Source of the DNA: a virus
Virus record (IMG/VR): IMGVR_UViG_3300045141_000365
Location: 1-54,567 of that record
Length of the DNA stretch: 54,567 bases
Strand: one strand, 5' to 3'
This document shows, one piece after another, positions 1 through 7,148 of the stretch. Position 1 is the first letter of the stretch. Each line of letters starts with the position of its first letter. The position numbers were made by a program, and so were the translations under genes. A model generated the notes under the pieces. That model was not told the origin of the DNA. It saw nothing but the letters and a program-made list of their open reading frames with translations, and did not search any database.

Positions 1-127
1 TCGATTGTTCGGCCCCCAATACCGGCGCGGGCTCTCCCAAAAAGCTCACCCCCCAAATGCTCCAGCGCCGGTTCCAGCCGCTCATGCGCATTGGTTACGC
101 CGGCAAGAATCCATTCAAGGAAACAGC
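1..127. repeat. Terminal direct repeat, copy 1 (circular-assembly overlap)
   Basis: These 127 bases are identical to 54441-54567. The capsid reading frame runs uninterrupted across the join. An exact 127-base overlap equals a common maximum assembly k-mer, so this is read as a circularly closed assembly, not a biological terminal repeat. The unit genome is 54,440 bp. Confidence 0.95.
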
Positions 128-1109
128 ACCATGGATCGAGTTGGTCACCGACATCGATACTTGCTGGGAACTCGATCACCTCGGGGGACAGCAAGGCATT
201 GGCGGTGTGCCGTCTGTTTCGGGCAATTGGCGCTTCACTGAATGGGGCGCGGCCAATGAGTATTGGCGCTATGGGTTTTCGGGCTCCATTGGAAACTTCA
301 TGGTGCGCACCGATCCCAACGGCCTTCGCTTCAATTTCGTGCGCGACTTGGGCGCGGCTGCTGCCCCCAACCGTTTCCGTTACCAGGTGGTGCTGCCATA
401 CGTCAACCAGATAACCTCCGGTGCGGGAGGCGCTCCCGGCCTGGGTCGCGCCAGCAATCCAGCCTTCGACAATGCGCTCTATCGCATTTCCTACATCTGG
501 CACAAAAAGGGCATGGAAGCCCTGGTGGCTGATGCCACTCCGGTCAACAAGGAGATGCCATTTAGCTCCCGAAACTTCGGTGGCCGCTGGCAGTTCGTCA
601 TGGACAACCTGGGCGAAGACGCCAATGGCCGGGCCATTGAGAACTTCCTTCGCAACAAAGGCATGTTCGTGGCTGACTTCAAACTGGCCATCCGGCCCAT
701 GTACACGGAATTTGTGGAAGCCATCTTCCATAAGTCCGAGCCCCAGTGTGTTGTGGAAATCGATACCTGCTCCAGTGATCCTGGATACCCGACGCAGAGC
801 TACAACAGCGCGAACGAGAACTGCGGTGACACACCTGTCAACATGCTGTTCACGCCGATTCTAGCCACCCATGCTGATGGAACCTCTGGCACCTACGAGA
901 TCCTTGCGAACACAATCACGTGCGATGGTGATCCCATTTCGCACGCAGCCATCACGGGCAGCTCCTCGCTCCCGGTGCTTGTGGCCCAGCTTAACGCCGC
1001 CGTTCAGCTCGGAGCAGGCGCGGGAAGCTGGACAGTGCAAGGCAGCCAAGTGCAACTTCAAGCGACAAACTGTCAAAATGTTGTGCTTCCTTGGCTTGAG
1101 AACGTATAA
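3..1109 (+). CDS. Major capsid protein, C-terminal part (continues from the window's end)
   Basis: This is the 3' part of the gene that starts at 53879. Joining the two ends gives one open frame of 556 residues. No family motif is visible by eye, so the assignment rests on position: it directly follows the scaffold gene, has its own terminator/promoter spacer, and has the expected size. The last 130 or so residues are cysteine-containing and Thr/Ser/Gly-rich, like an added beta-rich surface domain after the capsid core. An internal ATG at 57 is not a credible start because the frame is open far upstream. An HNH gene on the other strand follows. Confidence 0.8.
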   Translation, partial: DCSAPNTGAGSPKKLTPQMLQRRFQPLMRIGYAGKNPFKETAPWIELVTDIDTCWELDHLGGQQGIGGVPSVSGNWRFTEWGAANEYWRYGFSGSIGNFMVRTDPNGLRFNFVRDLGAAAAPNRFRYQVVLPYVNQITSGAGGAPGLGRASNPAFDNALYRISYIWHKKGMEALVADATPVNKEMPFSSRNFGGRWQFVMDNLGEDANGRAIENFLRNKGMFVADFKLAIRPMYTEFVEAIFHKSEPQCVVEIDTCSSDPGYPTQSYNSANENCGDTPVNMLFTPILATHADGTSGTYEILANTITCDGDPISHAAITGSSSLPVLVAQLNAAVQLGAGAGSWTVQGSQVQLQATNCQNVVLPWLENV

Positions 1110-1122
1110 CCTTAGTACAGTA

Positions 1123-1155
1123 ATTGAGGGGGTTGATTATGTCAACCTCCTCAAT
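1123..1155. terminator. Strong stem-loop just 3' of the capsid gene
   Basis: Arms ATTGAGGGGGTTGA (1123-1136) and TCAACCTCCTCAAT (1142-1155) pair over 14 positions with one G-T wobble around the loop TTATG. It begins 13 bases after the capsid stop and overlaps the stop of the convergent HNH gene. There is no T-tract on either strand, so it may be a weak or factor-dependent terminator, an mRNA 3' stabiliser, or part of the HNH insertion. Confidence 0.6.
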
Positions 1156-1738
1156 GAAATACCTCGTTCATTGGCCAACCCTTGTTGAGTCGATAGCGGG
1201 TTCTGGCATAAGGAACACTGAAATGACGACACAACTCCGAAAGGCAGGCGGTAATTCCGTCCACCGTCAGGATGCGGGTGTCGGAGCGATTTCGGTTTTG
1301 CTCCGCTTTTGTGGCCCAGCGGCAGTTTTCCTTGTAGTAGCCCTTATCGTTATCGATGCGTTCAATGGATTTCCCAACAGGGCGTTCTCCCATATCGTCA
1401 AAAAAGCCAACAAAGGTCATCCATCTTTTACAGACAGTGATCCCTCTGGCTCCGTAATTTTTAAAGCAGTCCGATTTCGTGTTGACACATCTGTCGCGCA
1501 TTTTTGCCCAAGTTGTGTACGTGCCGGATCGTGCCATTCCATGCTTTTTTGGTCTGCATTTAATGCACGATCTACCGATTCCTTTCAGCAAGTTGTAATT
1601 GGAAGCGGTGAGCTGTCGGCCGCATTCACACAGGCAAATACTGCACGCGTTTCGGTTCGATTTGCTTCGTGGTCCTTCTTGGATCACAAGAAGCTTGCCG
1701 AATCGTTGTCCGATGATGGATTGTCTTTTTCGTGGCAT
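1151..1738 (-). CDS. HNH homing endonuclease (HEG 1)
   Basis: A free-standing homing-type nuclease of 195 residues. The N-terminal 60 residues form a cysteine-rich zinc-binding module (G-x-RFG then CxCxCG-like and C-x2-C). It is followed by the 'YTTWAKMRDRC ... NYGARGITVC..W' segment and the 'SIERIDNDKGYYKENCRWAT' core of the phage HNH/AP2-like family. The C-terminal 50 residues look like a DNA-specificity helix-turn-helix ('MNEVF' end). It lies antisense between capsid and the next head gene and is AT-richer than its neighbours. It is paralogous to the gene at 2537-2989, and the upstream flanks are also related. Confidence 0.9.
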   Translation of the reverse strand: MPRKRQSIIGQRFGKLLVIQEGPRSKSNRNACSICLCECGRQLTASNYNLLKGIGRSCIKCRPKKHGMARSGTYTTWAKMRDRCVNTKSDCFKNYGARGITVCKRWMTFVGFFDDMGERPVGKSIERIDNDKGYYKENCRWATKAEQNRNRSDTRILTVDGITACLSELCRHFSVPYARTRYRLNKGWPMNEVFH

Positions 1739-1808
1739 AACATTGCTGACTCATTGTTGTGTTTCCGTGGCGGGTCTGGGTGTCGATCCCTAGATCCGCT
1801 GCGCCTCC
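1736..1808. repeat. HEG 5' flank, diverged copy A
   Basis: The sequence upstream of HEG 1 aligns with that upstream of HEG 2 (2985-3057). They share blocks such as GCAT, ATTGCT, GTGGCGGG, ATCC and CGCTGCG in the same order and spacing. Both copies contain G-rich and C-rich segments able to fold into a small hairpin. This suggests the mobile unit includes noncoding 5' sequence. Confidence 0.6.
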
Positions 1809-1846
1809 AGTATGAACCTCTCGATTCAGTTTTTAAAGGTTAAAGT

Positions 1847-2146
1847 ATGGATGCACCGAGTTATTCAGATTCCGCCTCGCCATCAATGGCGCAGGACACC
1901 GGGGACGCCGACCCCAGTGAGGATCAGGAACACGAAACCTCAGCCCTACTGCCCAAGTCGATCCTGGCGGGCAAGGACTTCAAGGTGGGAGAGGAAGTGG
2001 TCCTCAAGATCGATGCCATCCACGATGATGAAATCGAGGTGTCGTACGCAACCGGCAAATCCAAGGAACCCGACGCTGACGAGTCCGCGATGGACACCGC
2101 CAAGGGTGGTCTTGACTCCTACGCAAAAACACCCGAACAGATGTAA
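1847..2146 (+). CDS. Small acidic head-region protein
   Basis: Ninety-nine residues. An acidic, low-complexity N-terminus (about 1-35) precedes 'LPKSILAGKDFKVGEEVVLKID', a beta-rich segment, and an acidic tail. An AAAGG sequence seven bases upstream supports the start. The stop overlaps the next start (TAATG), so the two are translationally coupled. Position just after the capsid suggests a capsid-associated or decoration role, but no family is recognised. Confidence 0.75.
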   Translation: MDAPSYSDSASPSMAQDTGDADPSEDQEHETSALLPKSILAGKDFKVGEEVVLKIDAIHDDEIEVSYATGKSKEPDADESAMDTAKGGLDSYAKTPEQM

Positions 2147-2547
2147 TGGCTATGAGTGTTGCCTGTGATTCAACCAGCTTGCTGAATAATGCGAAATGTA
2201 TTTTTGGCTGTGTGCCTCCAGGAATGGCCAAAGCGATTCAAATTGCTTTGCTCTGTAATATTGTAAATGGGACCGTTATGACTGACTGCTCTGCACAAAA
2301 CTTAGTAACCCAAGCCGCTTGCTTCCTGCCTTGCATAGCTGCTGGAGCAGCGGACTCCATAATTATTTACTTACTTTGCCAAATCGCCAGTGGCTCCAGT
2401 GGTGGTGGTGGTGGGAGTGGGAGTGTGCTTTGCGGTACGGTAGATCCTACTACTGGACCAACTGGTTCGTGCGGAATTTATTATCGCAGCGACACCGGAG
2501 GATTCTGGTACTGGAATGGATCAGCATGGATTCAATTTATTGTTTAA
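2146..2547 (+). CDS. Cysteine-motif repeat protein with Gly-rich linker
   Basis: One hundred and thirty-three residues. Two tandem copies of a motif of about 35 residues are visible, roughly 'LLxxAxCxxxCxxxGxAxxIxIxLLCxI' (near residues 11-42 and 51-82). A poly-Gly/Ser linker follows, then a short C-terminal domain rich in Y, W and G ('GIYYRSDTGGFWYWNGSAW') resembling small carbohydrate-binding or fibre-tip segments. The start overlaps the previous stop. A virion surface protein is plausible but unproven. Confidence 0.75.
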   Translation: MAMSVACDSTSLLNNAKCIFGCVPPGMAKAIQIALLCNIVNGTVMTDCSAQNLVTQAACFLPCIAAGAADSIIIYLLCQIASGSSGGGGGSGSVLCGTVDPTTGPTGSCGIYYRSDTGGFWYWNGSAWIQFIV

Positions 2548-2989
2548 ACTTTTTGGAACCTTGGCACCACGGCTCAAGAAAAGCTGATTCAGGTGGCCAG
2601 CCACGGTCCAAGCGTGTTCGTACTCGGCTGTAGGGGATTTTTAAATGAATACACAAATCAGTAATGCATGCGGTCATTCCGTTTATGGTAAAAACTCGGT
2701 TGGATCGTCTGTTTCTGGATTGGTCCTTGCGTGTCGCCCATCGCACATTTTCAGGACAATAGCCCAAGGAATTATCCTTCCGCTCAATGCTCATTCCAGG
2801 CAATGGCTCCCCAACATCTTCGACAAAATTTTTAAATTCCATCCATCGATCACAAACCGTAATCCCCCTGCCTCCGTAATCTTTAAACGCTTTATGGTTT
2901 GGGCGAGTGCATCGGCGAATCATGTTGAGCCAGACCGTATAAATTCGTGGCACAAACCCCCGCTTTGTGTAACCGTGCTTTTTAGGCAT
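2537..2989 (-). CDS. HNH homing endonuclease (HEG 2)
   Basis: One hundred and fifty residues, paralogous to HEG 1 but lacking its N-terminal zinc module; it begins at the equivalent of 'PKKHG'. The core 'MSIERKDNSLGYCPENVRWA' and the C-terminal 'TRLDRGWPPESAFLEP' specificity segment are both present. It overlaps the end of the convergent gene at 2146-2547 by 11 bases and occupies the junction before the anchored protein gene at 3064. Lower GC than its neighbours. Confidence 0.88.
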   Translation of the reverse strand: MPKKHGYTKRGFVPRIYTVWLNMIRRCTRPNHKAFKDYGGRGITVCDRWMEFKNFVEDVGEPLPGMSIERKDNSLGYCPENVRWATRKDQSRNRRSNRVFTINGMTACITDLCIHLKIPYSRVRTRLDRGWPPESAFLEPWCQGSKKFKQ

Positions 2990-3057
2990 TGCATTGCTTT
3001 CTCAATGTTTTGTCAGTGGCGGGATTCGGACTGCAATCCGTTCCCGCTGCGATTCTC
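2985..3057. repeat. HEG 5' flank, diverged copy B
   Basis: Counterpart of 1736-1808. The GTGGCGGG and CGCTGCG blocks and the intervening ATCC are conserved in order. It lies immediately upstream of HEG 2 on the minus strand and just before the ATG of the gene at 3064. Confidence 0.6.
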
Positions 3058-3063
3058 CGCATT

Positions 3064-4290
3064 ATGAGAACAAAAAACAACATCCTTTTCCTCGTTGCCA
3101 GCCTGTTCATTGGCGCTCTGCTGGCATTTCTGTTTATGGCGGCTGCTCCTCCCGCTCCGGTCTATCGCAATGCTTGGACCACTAACGCTGGCGTGGGGCC
3201 CGTGCAGGGGGCCAGCAATCTTCAGGTCACAAACGCCAACGACGTGATCTGGAATTTCTTTAGTGGTAGCACCAGCACAGTGGCCAGAATTGCTGATGTT
3301 AATGGAGCCACCAACACAGTCGTTACTAATTCACTGGAGCGCGGTTGGTTTGGGGACGGTTCCGATGGTCAGGCAATATTTGACGGCACGTCCACTGTGC
3401 TCGGCATGGCCCCAACCGCCAGCACCTACGTAATGACTAACAATCTATTCCTTTCCACTGCTGTTATCTCCAATGGTGCCACTTTGGTTACCACCGGATT
3501 CGTGGTGTGGTGCAGTGGAATATTAACCAATAATGGAACGATCCAGAACAATGGATCCCCAGGTGTAGCTGGTGCTTCGGCCACTACCGGGGGTGCTGCT
3601 GGTGCGGCCATTGCTCCCAAGGAATTAGGAGGTGGCCCTGCTGGAAGAACAGGTGGGACTGGCAATAATGGTGCAGGGAGCACGGGTGGCGCTCCTTCAG
3701 CAGCACAAGATGGTGCTGCTGGGGGCATTGGAGGAATAGGTGGATTCGGTGGATCGGCAGCAGGTGGAGCGGGAGGAACAGCTTCTGCGGTTCCTGCTTC
3801 TTTAAATAAGCGGCCAATAAGGTTTTTAACCCCAAGACTTATGGTGCAACTTTCGGGTGGTGGAGTCTTACAGCCACAAATTGTCCTTGGCGCTCAAAAT
3901 TCCGGCGGTCCCGGAGGTGGCGGCGCTGGGACTGGAGCCGCTCCAGGGGCTGGTGGTGGTGGGGCTGGTGGAGGAGCAGGAGCGCTTGCGATTTACGCCT
4001 TCGGTATCACAAATGTTGGAACCATTTCAACCACCGGAGGAAGAGGTGGTGACGGAGGAAGCGCTTCCAATGCCGGCGCTGCTGGTGGCGGAGGTGGTGG
4101 CGGAGGTGGTGGCGGATTGACTTATCTGGTATACGGATCACTTGCCAACTCGGGCACCATTGGTGCTGCTGGAGGTGCAGGTGGAAATGGAGGTTCAGGC
4201 AACGGCGCTGGAAATCCTGGCACAAATGGAAGCCCTGGTAACAATGGATTGGTGATAAAGTACAATTTAGCTACTCACAACTTTGAATGA
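3064..4290 (+). CDS. N-anchored glycine-rich surface/fibre protein
   Basis: The chosen ATG gives 408 residues opening with a positively charged end and one hydrophobic segment (about 7-28: 'ILFLVASLFIGALLAFLFM'), i.e. a signal or anchor. Next comes 'AAPPAPVYRNAWTTN', shared with the next gene product, then an N/T-rich region and two long Gly/Ala/Asn-rich stretches (about 155-240 and 275-395) typical of polyglycine fibre tips. A longer upstream frame would remove the leader and runs into the HEG flank. Sec-type leaders are unusual for ordinary virion fibres, so it may be a protein placed on the host surface. Exact function unknown. Confidence 0.8.
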   Translation: MRTKNNILFLVASLFIGALLAFLFMAAAPPAPVYRNAWTTNAGVGPVQGASNLQVTNANDVIWNFFSGSTSTVARIADVNGATNTVVTNSLERGWFGDGSDGQAIFDGTSTVLGMAPTASTYVMTNNLFLSTAVISNGATLVTTGFVVWCSGILTNNGTIQNNGSPGVAGASATTGGAAGAAIAPKELGGGPAGRTGGTGNNGAGSTGGAPSAAQDGAAGGIGGIGGFGGSAAGGAGGTASAVPASLNKRPIRFLTPRLMVQLSGGGVLQPQIVLGAQNSGGPGGGGAGTGAAPGAGGGGAGGGAGALAIYAFGITNVGTISTTGGRGGDGGSASNAGAAGGGGGGGGGGGLTYLVYGSLANSGTIGAAGGAGGNGGSGNGAGNPGTNGSPGNNGLVIKYNLATHNFE

Positions 4291-5117
4291 AGAAATTCCT
4301 TCCTGCTATATGTGGCGCTTTTCTTGCAATGTTCGTGATGTGGCTGGTGTTGGGCGCGGCAGCCCCAGCTCCGCTTTATCGCAACCAGTGGACCACTAAC
4401 GTCCCAGGCCAGCCCGTCATTGGGAGCTTCATCTACAGTAATTCCGTAGCAGGCGCGGAGACCAATTTCGTTATTGCCAATTCCCAAGGGTTCCTGGAGT
4501 TGAACGGTGGAGGGAGGCAGCTCTGGAAGCTTTATGGCTGGTTCGGCACGGATAAGGCATTCGATTGGAATGGTAGCCAGTCCAAGCTGATGACCAATGG
4601 TGGGGCAGTGCTGTCCTTGAGTGATCCGACCCAAGTTGGCTTGCTCGTTACCGGCGCAGCAGCGCAAGCGGGAGACCTATTTAACGGCAACAATTCCGCA
4701 GGTGGAACCGTGTTCGCTGTCCATCCCGCTGGCACTATTTACTCTTCGGTGCTCTCTTCCAACCTGGCCACCTACACTGACAGCAATACCAACTTGGCCA
4801 GCGCCTCAGTGGCTGCAATCACGTACGCCGCAAACACGAACACGGTTAATTTTGGCGCATCCACCATGCCGTACTTTACTACCGTGATCACCAACGACAC
4901 GGTGTTTACGAATCGGCTTCAGTCCGCTGGCAAATCAGTAGCCATAAGGCTTACCGGCAATATCACCAACAGTAATTTAAGCTTTCCGGCTGGCTGGATC
5001 TTTTTGGGTGGGGGCGCTCCCACGAGCATCGCTTCCAACAAAGTGGCAGTACTTTCGCTCACGGCTTTCGGCACAGACCCAACCAATATTACAGCGGTCT
5101 ATTCCGTTCAGCCATGA
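4287..5117 (+). CDS. Signal-anchored surface protein, paralogue of the upstream gene product
   Basis: Two hundred and seventy-six residues. It starts inside the previous stop (ATGA). A hydrophobic leader (about 5-24) precedes 'AAAPAPLYRNQWTTN', matching the 'AAPPAPVYRNAWTTN' of its neighbour, so the two share an N-terminal module with different bodies. The rest is Asn/Thr/Ser-rich beta-type sequence ending in 'FPAGWIFLGGGAPTSI', like carbohydrate-facing fibre domains. Overlaps on both sides place it in one transcript with the LamG-like gene. Confidence 0.75.
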   Translation: MKKFLPAICGAFLAMFVMWLVLGAAAPAPLYRNQWTTNVPGQPVIGSFIYSNSVAGAETNFVIANSQGFLELNGGGRQLWKLYGWFGTDKAFDWNGSQSKLMTNGGAVLSLSDPTQVGLLVTGAAAQAGDLFNGNNSAGGTVFAVHPAGTIYSSVLSSNLATYTDSNTNLASASVAAITYAANTNTVNFGASTMPYFTTVITNDTVFTNRLQSAGKSVAIRLTGNITNSNLSFPAGWIFLGGGAPTSIASNKVAVLSLTAFGTDPTNITAVYSVQP

Positions 5118-5920
5118 CAAGATCCCTGCTCCTCATCCTTCTGTTCTGCCTGGGCGCCCACGCTCAGGACTTGAGCTTCCTGAATCTCCCGCTCCTGGCG
5201 CAATCCCAGGCGGCGCAATTGCCCCTCACGGGGATGCTCGCATGGTTCAAGGCTGATTCCTTTCCCACCACTACCACGAACCTGACCCCAGTGGGAAACA
5301 CCACGAATAATACGCAATGGATCGATTCAGCGCCGGGCCACATTTACACGCTGATGCAGCGGACAGCGGCCGATCGGCCCCTCTACAATCTGACGAACAA
5401 TTTGCAGAACAACCTGTTTCAGGCCATGCCCTGCATTTTCTTCCAGGGCAACTGGCTCTCCAATACCACCACGCCCATTACGCTCTCCACCAACTTCACG
5501 ATCTTCGTGGTGCTGAAGCAGAATGCCACTGTGGACAATTGCATTTTGGGATCCAGCACGGCAAACCGACAGCTTCGGGCCAATCGTCTCAATGCCAATA
5601 CATGGAGCTTCTTTGACGGTGCCTCCGAAGTGGTCAGTTCGGCCTACACCTCCAGCCAAACCACGAACCGGCTTTCGACGTGCCGTCGAACAAGTGGCAA
5701 CGTGGAGTTTTTCGACGGCATCATAAACAAGGGGCCGAACACTGCTTCGGCCGCAACCACTGTGTTCGATCAGGTCTGCGCCTCCTCGGGTGGGAGCGGG
5801 GTAGCCAACTACAATGGAACAGTCCAGGAGATCGTCATTTACACCAATGCCCTGAATGATGTAACGATTGGCTCATTGTATACCAATTACTTCAAGCCCA
5901 GATGGACCATTGCACCTTAA
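5114..5920 (+). CDS. Secreted LamG/concanavalin-like lectin-fold protein
   Basis: Two hundred and sixty-eight residues. A clear Sec signal peptide (about 1-18, 'LLLILLFCLGAHAQ') is followed by 'GMLAWFKADSF ... WIDSAPG', 'FTIFVVLKQN' and 'GTVQEIVIYTNAL'. Those are hallmarks of laminin-G/concanavalin-like domains, which bind glycans or protein partners on cell surfaces. The start overlaps the previous stop. The domain type with Asn/Thr-rich linkers is frequent in Verrucomicrobiota. It may bind host surface sugar or be a receptor-blocking secreted protein; both are inferences. Confidence 0.75.
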   Translation: MTRSLLLILLFCLGAHAQDLSFLNLPLLAQSQAAQLPLTGMLAWFKADSFPTTTTNLTPVGNTTNNTQWIDSAPGHIYTLMQRTAADRPLYNLTNNLQNNLFQAMPCIFFQGNWLSNTTTPITLSTNFTIFVVLKQNATVDNCILGSSTANRQLRANRLNANTWSFFDGASEVVSSAYTSSQTTNRLSTCRRTSGNVEFFDGIINKGPNTASAATTVFDQVCASSGGSGVANYNGTVQEIVIYTNALNDVTIGSLYTNYFKPRWTIAP

Positions 5921-5927
5921 ACGAGCT

Positions 5928-6143
5928 ATGAGCGACATTGTTCTGGTGGCCATCATCGCCACTGTGCCAGGAGTGCTGACTGCTGCTGTAGGGTATTGCG
6001 CGGTCCACAAAAAGACCAATGACCTGAAGGTCCATATTAATTCCCGCATGGATCAGTTGCTGGCAGTCTCGAATGCCGCCAAATTCGCGGAAGGTAAAAT
6101 CGAAGGCCGATCGGAAGCCACCATCAAAGCGCCGGTATCATGA
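5928..6143 (+). CDS. Small membrane protein of the lysis region
   Basis: Seventy-one residues from the ATG at 5928. One N-terminal transmembrane segment (about 4-24) is followed by 'HKKTNDLKVHINSRMDQLL', a short coiled-coil tail. This topology fits a small holin accessory or inner-membrane spanin-type protein. It precedes two more membrane proteins and a lipoprotein, supporting a lysis role, but the family is not recognised with certainty. Confidence 0.7.
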   Translation: MSDIVLVAIIATVPGVLTAAVGYCAVHKKTNDLKVHINSRMDQLLAVSNAAKFAEGKIEGRSEATIKAPVS

Positions 6144-6146
6144 ACT

Positions 6147-6431
6147 ATGGCAAACGGAACACCACCCAAAAAAGGGTTGCGGTTTTCACCAGAAATAAAC
6201 GCGGGGCACATCCTGACGGCCGTTATGTTGCTGTTCGGAATTGTTGGTGGTTATGCCGCCTTTCACACCCGGCTTTCGGTGCTTGAATTCCGACAGGCGC
6301 AGACAGATCAGGTCGTCAATGAACTGAAGAACAATAATGTTAAACTGGCCCAATCCATCGAAGAATTGAAGACAATCAGCATCAGGCTGACTGTGTTTGT
6401 GGAGGAAAGCCGAAAATCGAAAAGGGAATGA
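6147..6431 (+). CDS. Membrane-anchored coiled-coil protein (spanin/holin-accessory type)
   Basis: Ninety-four residues. A short cytoplasmic end, one transmembrane helix (about 20-40, 'ILTAVMLLFGIVGGYAAF') and a heptad-rich tail ('LEFRQAQTDQVVNELKNNNVKLAQSIEELK') give the topology of an inner-membrane spanin or antiholin. It lies between two other membrane proteins, and the lipoprotein three genes on could be its outer-membrane partner. Confidence 0.72.
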   Translation: MANGTPPKKGLRFSPEINAGHILTAVMLLFGIVGGYAAFHTRLSVLEFRQAQTDQVVNELKNNNVKLAQSIEELKTISIRLTVFVEESRKSKRE

Positions 6432-6432
6432 T

Positions 6433-6819
6433 ATGCCGGACATGGATTACTTCTCCAAGGAGTTGACCCAGATCTTTCACTCGTCCCCGCCGATCTTCCT
6501 GTGTGTGGCCATCATCGCTCTCGGCTACGCGATTAAACTGATCCCGTCCATTCCGAACCGGATCATCCCGATGGTGACCTATAGCGTGGCCATCGTGGCA
6601 TACCCGATCATTTCTGTGCCCAACCCTGGGAGCCTGCCGCAGAATTACTCAACAGTGGCCGGCATCGTGCGGGACATGCTGGGTGGGGTTATTATTGCGT
6701 CCATTGCCTGGATTGCGCATCTTGTGGTCCTGAAAAAGCTGATCGACAAATACATGCCGGTAAACGATCGGGGAGATACCAAGTTTATGACCAAGCCACC
6801 AGAGGAGCCAAAACCATGA
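6433..6819 (+). CDS. Putative holin
   Basis: One hundred and twenty-eight residues with three hydrophobic helices (about 20-37, 42-60 and 78-100). The loop 'LIPSIPNRIIPMV' between helices 1 and 2 resembles the 'IP+xxIP' turn of phage holins of the phi29/A118-like groups, and the C-terminus is charged. It would form the inner-membrane lesion releasing the lytic enzyme. It overlaps the lipoprotein gene by four bases and the peptidase gene follows, so the cassette order supports the call. Confidence 0.65.
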   Translation: MPDMDYFSKELTQIFHSSPPIFLCVAIIALGYAIKLIPSIPNRIIPMVTYSVAIVAYPIISVPNPGSLPQNYSTVAGIVRDMLGGVIIASIAWIAHLVVLKKLIDKYMPVNDRGDTKFMTKPPEEPKP

Positions 6820-7148
6820 AGCGCCTGCTCTTTTTATTCCCACTGCTGCTCTGGGGATGCGCCCTGAACAACGGGGTTCCAGCCAACAAGATCAACATCG
6901 TCACACCTCAAGGGTCGTACAACATCTTCACCCCAAAGAACGTCACCATTGACGCATTTGTGGCCACGGTGGAAACCAACGGCATCGTCAAGGTGAGCTT
7001 CACCAAGTGGCAAAGCGCCAACGATCCACTGGTGATCGACAAGGCGGCTGCGGGCCAGGTGTCGATCATAAACGCCTGGAATAATCTGGTCAGTCAGGCT
7101 GTGTTTTCGGCTGCCAATGGCGCCGTGCAAGGAGCGGTAAAGCCATGA
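6816..7148 (+). CDS. Small lipoprotein (possible outer-membrane spanin)
   Basis: One hundred and ten residues. The N-terminus 'KRLLFLFPLLLWGC' is a lipoprotein signal with the lipobox cysteine at residue 15. The mature part is short and beta-rich. Its place between the holin-like gene and the peptidase, with a coiled-coil inner-membrane protein nearby, fits an o-spanin-like partner, although it is not nested in the i-spanin gene as classical examples are. ATGA overlaps lie at both ends. Confidence 0.7.
   Translation: MKRLLFLFPLLLWGCALNNGVPANKINIVTPQGSYNIFTPKNVTIDAFVATVETNGIVKVSFTKWQSANDPLVIDKAAAGQVSIINAWNNLVSQAVFSAANGAVQGAVKP

Noticed and set aside
1124-1843. Long plus-strand open frame opposite HEG 1
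   Set aside because: It lies antisense to a clear HNH gene, has no recognisable domain, and only mirrors that gene's codon structure.
3426-4225. Minus-strand Pro/His-rich frames opposite the Gly-rich gene
   Set aside because: Antisense of a GGN-rich repeat region gives Pro/His-rich frames automatically; the plus-strand gene has a leader and coupled neighbours.
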